A stretch of 64,000 nt of DNA, from the NCBI RefSeq assembly GCF_036588685.1, contig NC_086386.1, positions 4,496,117 through 4,560,116 on the forward strand, written 5' to 3'. The position numbers and the translations under genes are program-made. Source of the DNA: Mytilus trossulus. Taxonomy: Eukaryota; Mollusca; Bivalvia; Mytilida; Mytilidae. Below the pieces are notes generated by a model. That model was given only the letters and a program-made list of their open reading frames with translations. It made no database searches and was not told where the DNA came from. Below, piece after piece: positions 34,938-46,914 of this stretch. The first letter of the stretch is position 1. Each line of letters opens with the position of its first letter.

Positions 34938-36173
34938 TCAACAGTTTAAAGATTTCTCCTTTAAGGCTTGTCTTAGACTGGATGAGGGTTGAGATTTTGC
35001 TTTCTTGGTCAGTTTATTGCGTTCTATGCGAGTAACAGCAAAGCCACGAATGGTTAAAAACAAATGAATGATGTCTTCAGTTATAGCTGACACAATATCT
35101 GCAGTTTCACCTTGCATAAGAATGTCACAATAATGTTTTACCATGAACCCTTCCATCATAGCTTCTTTTAAAGGATCAATAAGAAGCGAAGTAGCACTAT
35201 ATGAAGGTTCAACTGTTTTGCGAATAATTGTCTCTAATTCACGGATTAATAAAAACAGGGAATCTGATGGTTTCTGAAGGCCACCACGGTCTTGTGTCTT
35301 GTACCACTTGTCATATTGTTTCACAAAGTTAACACCCGAAGAATTGTCTGTAAATTTGTTTATGACAGACAACTTCTTAGTAGAGTACCTGGTGTATCTC
35401 TTCTGTAGGGCACGAATGGTGTAACCAGCAATATAATAAAGAATGCTTTGGTCATTTTCTGTTAACTTTTCCTGGTTTGATTTAGATTTCTGAACAGCTG
35501 TCATTGTCTGAACTTTAAAAATTTCACCAACAATATCCTCATGTACCATCTGTAGGAATAAGTTGGTATAGTTCAATGAGTGAGATGGACAATGCGAATG
35601 AAAAGTGTTTGTCAATTCTGGCTTAACTCTACTTATGTGTAAACGGCGAAACATTTGCTCTTTGTCACATGAGGAAGATATGTTGCTTGTAGTTTCAACA
35701 AATATCGGCTGAAAATATTTCAACAAAATGTCTTGCACTACTGCTGAATTGGTCACAAATTTGCAAATGTCTGTTATGCTGTCATTGAAGGTAAATGGAT
35801 CATTAGCAATGTTGGACAAACTGGACTGCAAAGCTGTAGGGAATATTTCAGCAAATGAACTTTCATTTAAGGCGTCATTGACTGTGCTAGGTAGTTTACT
35901 ATCTGCATGTGTGCGATGGTCTGTTGCTCTTAAATTCTGTCCATGTTGTTTCTGGACATGACCACGGAAGCCTGAAATTGTTTTCAGAGTCTTTTTGCAA
36001 ACAGGACAAGTGTAGGAAGGTTTAATACATGTATCTGGTACAGGTTCAGACTTTTTCTTTTTGGCAATGTTACATTCTTCATCACTGTCACTGGGTTCTG
36101 GATCATACTCAGTATATTCACCTAACAAAAGATCAAGATCAATATCTTGGTCCCAGGATAAAAAATCTGACAT
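34938..36173 (-). CDS. C2H2 zinc-finger protein paired with the P-like transposase
   Basis: 411 aa from the Met at 36173 (MSDFLSWDQD); the frame extends upstream to 36227 but that part is AT-rich and less protein-like. An acidic N-terminus (LLLGEYTEYDPEPSDSDEE) is followed by a basic KKKK patch and one C2H2 finger, YTCPVCKK...GFRGHVQKQH (C-x2-C-x12-H-x4-H). The rest is helical; ILYYIAGYTIRALQKRY resembles the YIAGY motif seen after the catalytic Glu in P/THAP9 transposases. It converges on the transposase 2.1 kb away and is intact. Likely, by inference, a DNA-binding and C-terminal accessory subunit of the same mobile element. It could instead be an unrelated host zinc-finger gene. Confidence 0.65.
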   Translation of the reverse strand: MSDFLSWDQDIDLDLLLGEYTEYDPEPSDSDEECNIAKKKKSEPVPDTCIKPSYTCPVCKKTLKTISGFRGHVQKQHGQNLRATDHRTHADSKLPSTVNDALNESSFAEIFPTALQSSLSNIANDPFTFNDSITDICKFVTNSAVVQDILLKYFQPIFVETTSNISSSCDKEQMFRRLHISRVKPELTNTFHSHCPSHSLNYTNLFLQMVHEDIVGEIFKVQTMTAVQKSKSNQEKLTENDQSILYYIAGYTIRALQKRYTRYSTKKLSVINKFTDNSSGVNFVKQYDKWYKTQDRGGLQKPSDSLFLLIRELETIIRKTVEPSYSATSLLIDPLKEAMMEGFMVKHYCDILMQGETADIVSAITEDIIHLFLTIRGFAVTRIERNKLTKKAKSQPSSSLRQALKEKSLNC

Positions 36174-36227
36174 GGTTGTAACATTGAATAATAATTTGAA
36201 CTGAAAATTGAAAACTAAATATCCCAT

Positions 36228-37640
36228 TTTATAATATATCTAAGCTTGTTCTGATACTGAGATCAAAGACTTTCTTTAATTAACCCTCTTAATTTTTTAA
36301 AAATTAAATGTTATGTTTTGAGATTAAAGGTTGTAATTTCTTTAATTAATTATATTCTTCACTAATTAATCTAATCACCACAAAAATATATTTCAATTAC
36401 AAACAGTTCCTTGCATAATTAATAAAAAACAAAGAACTATTTAAAAAAACAGAAAGTCAAACAGCAAGCTGTGACAATCAAATTATTATTTCATCTTCCT
36501 CTTTGAGTAAATGATTATTATGAAGATAATAAATGACTACCAAAACTGCGGTCACATGAGGGGGAAAACTAAATATTTTTTTTTATCTTTTCCGGGATGA
36601 ATATCAAATTTACAAACGTAATTTAATTTTAATACGAAAATTGCACAAACAGACTTTATAAACGCCAGCTCTTCCTTTTGATCAATTTAGGTAATTATTA
36701 CTTTGTAATTGAAGAGAAATAAGAATTATTTATCGGTAAATCTACATAAACCTTATATCGTAAAAAGATCGTAAGATCGTAGCTTACCAGGTGTATTTTC
36801 ATAACGTTGTTAACCAAGCGATAAAACCGGACATTTACATTAGAAGCGAGTATCATGATATAAGTGGCGAGTTTATGACTTCTCACGATACGCGCGAACT
36901 AACGAGATACTGCGAGATTCCAATCCTTCTCACTATACAAATCCTTGGTTTTCTTAAGCTTTATGCTTTTTATGCTGAGGTCAACTCGATAGTTAATTAG
37001 ATTGAATCAAGACTTAAATACACATGGAACGAAACTACATAGTATCGACCCTATGCTTTGTAAATTGTTTACTTTCGACTTTTGATTGTTTGGATAAATG
37101 ATAAAAAAATGTTATAAATAAAATATAAGAATTTGAGTCAACCGGTGACCATGAAGTTGACAGCTAGTGCCCCTTTGATATGTTAATTTTGAACTTTGCC
37201 GACTTCCGTGTTTTAGATAGCCTGGGGTCCTGGCTAATCTTGTCAGTATTACGACGCGTAGCTAGATTGGGCCGGATCCCAGTCTATGTTTTAGACTCTC
37301 GCAAATTGGTTCGGGATCAGTGATACTAATTTTGTGTATTTTTTTATTGAGTTACTTCCCTTTGTATACGAAGAAATTATTTTATATTTGATAGTTTTTT
37401 TTCTTTTTAAAACAAATCTGTTGGTGAGCTGATGATGAACAGGTATTTTCTTCTTTTTCCATGAAAATCGCCCCACTGGCAAATCACCCCACACTTTTTT
37501 CACAAACAAGCCCCACTTTTTAAAAAAATCGCCCAACTCTTGTTTTAAATTACCAACTCGTCCCACTCATGAAAAAGTGTAAGATCCCATAGCAAATTGG
37601 TTGGATAAAGTGCCCCACTCATGACAAATACATAAACCAC
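36228..37640. other. Intergenic; short CCCCACT-rich repeat
   Basis: No gene recognised. At 37460-37615 the motif gccccact or cgccccact recurs at irregular short spacing. The 5' end of the zinc-finger gene and of the P-like element should lie at 36.2-36.7 kb, but I could not define the edge. Confidence 0.4.
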
Positions 37641-37893
37641 GAAGAATATATATAATTTTATCTGTGCATGTACCTGAAGACTAACTTGACTTCAGATAGA
37701 CACAAAATTTACTCTAAATGCATGAAATACATACAACAAGACATAGATAGCATTGAAAAAGTTCAAAGGAGGGCTGCACGTTTTGTTACCAACAAATAAA
37801 GAGAAACACCTCAAGTGTTGGTAACATGTTACATTAACATCTTGAATGGTGCAGTCTCTCTGACAGAAGAAAAGACTCCAGATTGGTAATGCT

Positions 37894-37987
37894 TAGTCCG
37901 AGATTTCTCTGACGGCTGTTTTGCCAGACAAGCTGGGGCTGTGGGACTGGCAAAACAGCTGTTGGACATCAGAGTAATCTCGGACTA
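37894..37987. mobile_element. 94-bp hairpin MITE inserted in the LINE relic
   Basis: TAGTCCGAGATT at the left and AATCTCGGACTA at the right are inverted repeats, and ggctgttttgccag pairs with ctggcaaaacagc inside. The 9-bp flanks GGTAATGCT (37885-37893) and GGTTATGCT (37988-37996) are a target duplication with one change; removing one copy restores the LINE reading frame (LVMLYKIEN). A 9-bp duplication suits a Mutator-like origin. Confidence 0.7.
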
Positions 37988-38162
37988 GGTTATGCTTTAC
38001 AAAATTGAAAACGAAAAGGTTGCAATTCCTAAAAATAATAAATTGATTCCACAAAAAAGACAAACAAGACATTCTAATTCGAACAGCTTCCAAATTCCAT
38101 CCTGCAAAACACAGTACAGAAAAGAATCTTATTTTCCAAGAACTATTACCCACTGGAATAAC

Positions 38163-38504
38163 GAATTATAGTTAACCCGTACCATTGTAAACTCGTACCA
38201 ACGTCAACTCATACCACTTTACAAAAACTTGTACCAATGCAAACTCGTACCACTGCTAACTCACACCAACTTATTTAAATGGTGTTAAAGATGTATGTAA
38301 TTTACTTTCACTCAATACCTCTCAAGTCTGTTAAATGTATATAATTTGAAAGTACAATGAACAATTGGTAGCTAATGTTCCCTGTCTATTGGATAGAAAA
38401 TACCGTGGCAGATTTGTGGTACGACTTCCCAGTGGTATGAGTAAACTTTTTTGGTACGAGTTAACATGGTAAGAGTTTTCGTTGGTACGAGTTAACTTGC
38501 TTCC
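38163..38504. mobile_element. 342-bp element with GTACGAGTT motif arrays inserted in the LINE relic
   Basis: Flanked by exact 8-bp duplications GGAATAAC (38155-38162 and 38505-38512), suiting hAT-type insertion. The left half carries about six variants of aactcgtaccannn, the right half the reverse complement ggtacgagtt, so the ends are inverted arrays. A longer relative in reverse orientation occupies 49816-50998. Confidence 0.7.
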
Positions 38505-38640
38505 GGAATAACTACCGGATAACATTGTAAATTGCACTTCAGTAGACTCTTTCAAATCTTCATTTTCAAAGCATCAATATTAACTCAATTACAACATCTT
38601 ATTTTATTATACAAAACATTCTATATTTTTAATTTTTCAT

Positions 38641-39465
38641 ATTTTTTAAAAAATTGTACATTTTTTCAATCTATGTCTTGTTGTAAGATTCCTCCTGTGA
38701 CATAATCTTCAATTTGTTTAAGGCGGTCACTATATGGTAGAATAGAATAAAATAGTGCATTAGGCAGAGTTACAATGTATAAAGTATGGCTTGACCTACT
38801 AAATAAAATTCAAATGCATTTTATGTTTCATGAAACTAAGTTCACTGGGAATTTGCTCTGCAGCATTTTTATTCGTTCTTTCAGGACAGAAGTATTTGCA
38901 TAGTCCAAATAATCATGAATGTAAAAGGCTATATTATTTTTTTCATAAAATAAGTAGAAAAGCCTTTCAAGATGTTATAATTATTTTGACTAGTTTTTGC
39001 ATTAAATTGCAATAAAAAATTACTAGACTTATTATTGCATGTTTCGTGTATATTTTTTTTAATAGAAAACTTATAAAGTTAAAAAGCAATTTCATAACAT
39101 TAAAGCCATTTTTTTTTGGTTGGCTTTTATGAGGTAATTTTGCTCTCAACTATTTGGAGTTTGAGACCGAATTAAGCCATTAATCTTTAGTGTAAGAGAA
39201 CCCTGGTTAAGCAACTGCTTTGAGCAACAACAATAAATCTTATAAACTAAAGGATGATTCAAAAGGAAATGTAATTTAATCATTTCTTTGTCATGTTTGT
39301 ATTGAAATAATCAAATGTATACAGTATTTTTTGGCCAGTGAATTTTACTTGATTTAATCAAGTAAAATTCAATGGCCAAAAATTTTTCAAAAAATAACCA
39401 TTAAAATATATAATTACATAAGTCCAAATAATTATGACGTCATGGTTTTTATATTTCATTTACAG
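38641..39465. other. Gap before the phosphatase gene; 57-bp hairpin
   Basis: Holds a near-perfect inverted repeat at about 39327-39385 (ttggccagtgaattttactt against agtaaaattcaatggccaa, with almost no loop). Otherwise AT-rich with no recognised gene. The first coding exon of the phosphatase should lie here or further upstream and was not found. Confidence 0.4.
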
Positions 39466-42400
39466 TGAAACAACTGAAGAAAATAAAGTGGCTGTAAAAA
39501 TAGATGAAGCAGATCATCAAAATGAAAAAGAGGCCAATGGTTATGGAAATGATAGTCCGAATGAATCTACAGAAGAAGACGGGGACATCTTCATAGTGAT
39601 GGGTAAAGAAGTAGACCAAGATTTAGAAGGACCAGTCCCTACAGACAAGTTTATACACCATGATGAAGATGATCCAGCATATTTTGATTTTCCTAAGACA
39701 AAAATTGGGTTTGTAATATAATTAATTTATATGATGATCGAAGTGCAATCATGTACATTTTTGCTTAAGATATAATAAACATTTCTGCTGTTGTTCAAGA
39801 CTATAAAGTTTCTTTGTAAATATACTTTTATCTCATTGATTTATCTTTAATGTCTTTCTTTATATTTTAGATGATTCTTTGTTGATCTTTTTCAGGAGAA
39901 TGAGGTTTATGATTGGTTCTGTGATGGAGAATGTATGGTTTCGTTTGTTTACTATAGTGTTGATTTTAGCTGACTTTACCATTGTTATTTTTCAGGAGAA
40001 TGAGATTTATGATTGGTTCTGTGATGGAGAACGTCTGGTTTCGTTTGTTTACTATAGTGTTGATTTTAGCTGACTTTACCATTGTTATTTTTCAGGAGAA
40101 TGAGGTTTATGATTGGTTCTGTGATGGAGAACGTATGGTTTCGTTTGTTTACTATAGTGTTGATTTTAGCAGACTTTACCATTGTTATTTTTCAGGAGAA
40201 TGAGGTTTATGATTGGTTCTGTGATGGAGAACATATGGTTTCGTTTGTTTACTATAGTGTTGATTTTAGCTGACTTTACCATTGTTATTTTTCAGGAGAA
40301 TGAGGTTTATGATTGGTTCTGTGATGGAGAACGTCTGGTTTCGTTTGTTTACTATAGTGTTGATTTTAGCAGACTTTACCATTGTAATTGTGGATATGGC
40401 ATCAGGTCCCAATACACATTTCCATGACGAACTAGAAGTTACATCTAGATGTATTATAACTTATTTTGTGATAGAAATTTTTCTGAGAATATTTTATAAA
40501 GGGTAACGTAGTAGTTTATAATAATAATACTTTATTCCAAAAGCAAGTGCAGTTTATATGATATACATTAAATTTTTGACAAATTATTTATACATACACC
40601 ATGAGATACAATTATTTGTGTATTGTAGATTTATACATGATCATGGTTGGTAATCACACAACTATCCAGTGCTCGGAGTTCAAATGATGTGGATTTGAGC
40701 AACTCATTTACTGTTGGTCCTCAAGCATAAACAAAACCAATTCTGTATAGTCAGCTACAAAAAGACAAAACGGGATAATAATTTAATTTAAAGCAAAATT
40801 GTCAAGGTTTCTGATAAAACAGTAAAAAAAAAAACAAATATAAAAGACTGCAACCAACAACAAACATATAGACTTTAAACATGCACATACAGATTGCTGT
40901 ATGGTTAAATATGTTTGTGAGTGCTCAACCCTTCTCCTAACCTACGACAATGGTATAATGGCTATAGCTCAACATTAGAACAAACAGTAAAAATCAATTG
41001 GAAATGGCTTGGCTCAATACATTGATACCAGACACCAAAAATATGTTACTTGAAGACAAAAGATACAAAGTATCATTCTAAGAGTAATCACAGTTACTGA
41101 TGAAAGCTAGTTTTAAAAAGTGTTAGAACAAAATAGGAAGTCTATATCTAATTCGCATTTAAATTAATGATGCATAAACCTAATTTGCTAAAGTTACAAT
41201 CATTGTAAACAGTGATTGTAAAATAATCCATTAGTTCAAACCTTTAAACATGAACAAAAATTTGAAATAATATGTTTTGTGTGTTGTAGAGTGAGATTTT
41301 TCCACCACTGGGCAGATGTACTTGATATGATTATCGTGTTTGTTACCTTTATAATTGATTGGGCTCTAAGTGACTACGGCAGGTAAGATATGTTGTAGGA
41401 TGTATGGTGAAATATATGTTGTCAATGGCTGCACATGCTAAGTAATCCACAAGAAAGTAACACCACACTAAGTGACTACACTGAAGAAAATCACAACCTG
41501 AAAAAACTCATCAACAATTGCAATCAAACCCCAATAGGACTGACTTGATATCTAAATCTTACATAGTTTATCACTACTTTTGAGATACACAATTATAGTT
41601 CATGGATCATAACATTCTTAACATCCTATCTATGAATATTTCCAGAAATTTAACAATGATATAAATACTCATATATTCAAGTTACAAAATGATATTATAA
41701 TTGTGAAAAAAATTACATAACTTGTGCAAGGTGCAGGAATCTAATATCTGTTCTAAAAATATCAATAATGGCATTGTTTAAGTAATTTTTGAAATTGGAT
41801 TTGTCCATAATTGTAGTTGAATTAACTTAATCCATTGCTTTATACAATGCAATCTTAATTTAACTTCCCACTGATGAATTAAAGCAATCTTTACCTTTCA
41901 GTGCTTACAAGCTCTTTGATTTATTTGTATTCTGATTATCACTGTGATTCTTTAATTCTCGGCAATTTGTGTTGAATTTTAATGAAATTATTAGATAAAT
42001 CTAGTATTTGCTGTTTAAAGAATTTATAACTATAGAGTTAATGTAGCATCCAATATCTTACCAAGTTCACAAGAGGATAATATGTTCTTAGTAGTTATTG
42101 CGTTTTGAAATATCTCCTATAATTTTGTCATTTTTAAAAAGTTGTAAATTTGTCATTATTGAAAGTTGCCTTGAAGATCGATATAAAAGAATAATACATA
42201 CAGTCATAGGACAAAAGTGAGTTCCCACTAAAAAAAAAAAGCCTTATCATTTTAACCAAAGTTGAGAAGAAAATTACATAACTTGTGCAAGGATATTTTT
42301 CAAGCAAATTTTACCAAGCAATTTATTGAGCGATTTTCATTAAAAAGATACCATAAGATGTAGAAATATCTGAAGTTTTATTGTTTATTTTGCCATAATT

Positions 42401-45400
42401 TTCGTGAGGTTTGTTGTTCTTATCTAATTGGTTAAATACAAATGCAAATATTTACAATTTAAATTTGGTTAGAATGCATAGCAAACTTTTCAAAAAATAT
42501 TTCATTTTCTCTTATAAAAAATTAAAATGAGCATGAATAATTTTATGGCCAAATAGACAATCAAACTTCAAACATTTTTACATCTTATGGTATTTATTTG
42601 ATATAAATGAGACATGTGGTTACTTGGTAATATGTTTTTGAAAAATATGGACTTTAGTTAAAATGATAGGACATTTTTTGAGTGGGAACCCACTTTTGTC
42701 TAATGACTGTACAATGATATTGAATATATGAATAAAATAAATTAATATCAATGTGAAAACAATCCAACCACACCAAAAAATCAACCAATTAAAAGAACAA
42801 CACTTGTTTTTTAACAAATAATTCTTGAGTAATGCATACATTAATAATTCTAATAATTGTTTTGTAGACTTGGTGTTGCAGGAAGATCAGTCAGAATAAT
42901 ACGTATTGTTCGTAGTATATACATCATGTATTCAGATTTTAGACGATTTAAGAAAGTTACAAGACGAATTATATCACAAAACAAACGTAGATATGTTAAG
43001 GAAGGATTTGATCTAGATCTTTGTTATATAACAGGTAAATAATAAATTTTTTATGCCCCATTTATGGGCATTATGTTTTCTGGTCTGTGCATCTGTTCAT
43101 CCATCTGTCTGTCGGTTTTTGCGTTCCTCTGTTCATCAGTTCATCCCGCTTCAGGTTAAAGTTATTAGTCAAGGTAGTTTTTGATGAAGTTGAAGTCCAA
43201 TCAGCTTGAAACTTAGTATACATGTTTCCTGTGATGTGATCTTTCTAATTTCAATGCAAAACTAGAGATTTTCCCCAATTTTCAGGGTCCACTGAACATT
43301 GAAAATGATAGTGCGGATGGGGCCTCCTTGTACTGGGGACGCATTCTTTTTTTTTTTTAAATGAAAGGATATATGGTATATCAATTCATGACTCTAAATC
43401 ACTATCTTTACATAATACAGAAGTAAAATAACAGCTCTTTTTTATTGCTGTTCTTCATCTTAATGCTACAAAAAGGCTTTCAACATCGAGAACTAATTTC
43501 TCCTAACTTAACTTTCAAGATGGTGTGGCCCCTCGATGTTGATGAGAATAAACATGCTTAACTGTAACATGTATGTTCTCACTATCTTTAACATCTTTGG
43601 ATAAATGTATATGTGTTTTTATGTATCCCAAACCCAGTTATTTTCTAGATTAGTGCTAATTACAAACTGGTAGATTTCAAAATATTTTGTGTTGTAAAAA
43701 AAAACTATTGCATAATTAAATATTGTGTAAAATACTTTACTTTACAGAGAGAGTTATAGCAATGTCATTTCCATCTTCTGGAGTTAGAGCTCTGTACAGA
43801 AATCCCATTGGGGTAAGGTACCAGTTTAAATTAATGTTTAAAATTAGAAATAACCAGAAATTATTTTATGAATGTACAAACAGCTTGATTTGCTTTTAAT
43901 TTGGATCTTAACCTCTTGTTTATGTGGATATCATCATGGTTTTAACTTTCAGGATTTAGATGCAGGAAACATTTGTCCAGATCATAATCTAAAAAAATAT
44001 AAGCCAGTAAGATAAAAGGGATCAAATTGCCCATCAAAGAAGTTCTGAAGATCCCAGTGACCTTTATACATAAAGAGTCAGAGAAAGTAAAGGAAAAACC
44101 ATTTATAATGCTTGAAATATTTGTCTATATCTTAAAATAATATTGAAATCTACCCTAAAAATATAATGAAGCTGATTTATTTCAATTAAAGATGAAGAAG
44201 TATTTTTGACATATGAAAGGAAAATCATGTAAATGAAGGGTGTTTAAATTTCTAAGGAACTCAGAATAACATTATATCATCAAGTATGGTCAAATGTCTT
44301 CCTTTGAACTCAGAGCTTCCAATTTACAACTGTTTTGTAGCATAAAAAAGCTGGTTCCTATAAAAGTTTTTACCTAGAAATTATCTTTGATGGTCTTCTG
44401 GTAGCATGTCTCCCTCAAGTAAAGTGCACTTGATCTTTCATCCAATGCAGGGTCAGTCAAAGACTTGGTATTTACTGCTTCTCAAAAAGTTAGTTTTGAG
44501 AGGATAGATTGATGAGCTTTTAATGTCAAAATTGACTAATTTTGTGAGCTAGCATGACAAAAATTTTGACAGCACTTACAAAATGAAGTAAGATTTATTT
44601 TACATGAATATGCAACATTGATATCCTCCAATATGCATGTAATATTTGTTGCTTGATATTAAACATCCATCATCATCATAATCTTAAAGGTGTTGAAATT
44701 ATAAACTATTGATCATGTTGATATCCACAATCCATCATGTCCTTTTGCCATTTAAAAAAAATAATTTAAGTTACATTTGTGCATGATAATTTATTAACAG
44801 CATAAATAATAACAGCAATGCTTTGGTTATTTCAGTGGTATTTGTACCAGAAAGAACACATTGTTAGTGGTATTAAATACTGTGAATTTATGATTTTTCA
44901 TGGGATACCAATGTTCATGGATTTCATGGGTACAGCTTAACTTTGTATTTAAATGTTCAACAATGAACAAATTGTATATAAGGTTGTACCCAGACTTTGG
45001 CAAACAACATGTAATTAAATATCTACAAAAAAAATTTACTTCAATCTGAGAATAATGGTATCAATGAAAATAAAAGGAATCCACAGTATTTTATTTGTGA
45101 TGACTGAATGGGTCTTTACAATTTCAGTCCGTAAACTATTATACTTAACATAGGACTTTTGTCTTACTCTGAAATATGACCTGTAAATGTGTAAAATGGA
45201 CAATTCCAAACAAACTTCCTTCATTATATATAGGGACTGGGACATCTTAAAAGCATGAATACCTATCGTGACTATTTCTAATTTTAGATATGTATGTATG
45301 TCTTTTAATATAGATGTTATTCACATAAAGAAGCATGAAAAGAGTTGTAATATTTGTTACATTGGTCGTATTGATTGACATTTGCATGTAGAAACATAGT

Positions 45401-46883
45401 AATAGAAGGTGTAATGTTGTCCTTCCTTAGTAGACAAACATGGTTGTTTATGAATATTTTCATATCAAGTTTTGAGAATATTAGTTATTATGGGCCAACT
45501 TGAAATATGTTCTTTTATTATATATTATTCTTGTTTTATTGCAATTGCTCAAAACTTGCATAGAAATACAGTAATGACATCTAATTGTTGGGAAGCTGTC
45601 TCATTGATTTTTGTTCTACTTCTCCATGTTCTCCTTAAATTTATTTACAGCTTTTTTTTTTTTTTTAGAAATTCATGTTTGTAGTACTACCTCATTGGAG
45701 AACAGCTTATTTCTCATACATTTCAAGATGCAAAACAGCATATTATGATCATTAATATGGTCTTTCATAATGTAAAAAACAAAATAACTTTAAGATACAA
45801 AATAACAAACTGTCAACAGTCCAAACATTTTTGAATCAGGTTTGTCCCTAGTTATGAAGCACAGGGTAATAATATGTAAAACCATCCAAACGGTAATACA
45901 TATTATTGGACTTGTTTGTACACATATACTATTGTAAAATTTGTATAATAATTATTAAGTCCTGTTCAAAGTTATTTGAAATAAAAGAAATGTTATATTT
46001 TCCTACCAAATAATTAATTATTAGACCAGATTTCATAGATAAGTAAGTATATTGAGGATGTTGAACTTGTATCTACATTGAAATGCAATAACCATGATGA
46101 CTAAAACAGAAAATATTGTTACTATTTTGTAGAAAGTTGGGAAGTTTTTAGACACAAAACACAAGGATCACTACAGAGTTTATGTAATCATGTTATGATC
46201 ATGCACATTTGTGTGAGGAATATCTATTTTATATTAACTTTTCAAATCTTAAAAGCCTCGACATCATGTCATTTATTTCTTTATGTTTATTGTATCATAC
46301 CATTTGATTTATTTCCAGGTGAATTAAACTACAGTGAGAGTATATTCCATCAGAGAGTAAGAAGAGTATACATACATGACCACAATGTTCCTTTATTAAG
46401 GTTTGTTATTTTTTCACAATCCTACTTTTCTAACATGTTTGATATCTGAATTAACTGTTCCAATATAAATTCATTATTGTGCAAGGAAAACATTTTTAAA
46501 GTTCAATATTTTGTCTTCACTTTATAACGAGCAGGATAGGTCATACGTAATAGTAGAATGATGTGACTGGTACATAGGGGTCACCATGCAGATGGATTCC
46601 ATATGCGAACACTTTCATCAGGCACCCACACTAACCAAAGACTTATTATTTCATAAATATTTGCTGCATCTCTGTTAAGCACCTAGCATTAACAGAATTA
46701 AGGAGTAAGAACAAAGACTAAAAGATGTCTAATTTTCCTTTGAAGAACAGCACAATCAAAAGTCTTCCTGGACAGGAAGTCTGACAATTTGCTCTCTGTT
46801 GAATGATTAACAGCTTTCAAAACATAATTTTTACACTCTTTTGATTGAAAGGTAACATAAATTTTTAGTTTTTTGGGTGTTTT

Positions 46884-46914
<31 letters not shown>

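Larger units (their letters stand above)
37640..38640 (+). pseudogene. Dead 3' end of a LINE (non-LTR retrotransposon) open reading frame
   Basis: Reading across stops and insertions gives the C-terminal segment common to Jockey/CR1-type reverse transcriptases: IEKVQRRAARFV at about 37752, then DRRKDSRLVMLYKIEN, then a part ending WNN...LPDNIVNC and a Ser/Phe-rich tail. It has an in-frame TAA soon after RAARFVTNK, no upstream RT core, and two inserted elements (37894-37987 and 38163-38504). Non-functional relic. Confidence 0.65.

Noticed and set aside
29651-36565. gttttcccct at 29651 and agggggaaaac near 36555 as terminal inverted repeats of the P-like element
   Set aside because: Only about 10 bp match, the sequence is simple, and no 8-bp target duplication was seen at the edges.
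37291-37566. 91-codon minus-strand frame with KKWGLFVKKVWGDLP
   Set aside because: Comes from the CCCCACT-rich simple repeat and has no gene context.
39434-39465. ATG at 39434 as the phosphatase start
   Set aside because: The stretch after it is a pyrimidine-rich tract ending in tttacag, so it is an intron end; the exon enters in phase 2 from an upstream exon.
39879-40427. Several overlapping frames encoding variants of RMRFMIGSVMENVWF
   Set aside because: They are the same S1 exon start repeated in the 100-bp array; only the last copy continues into real coding sequence.
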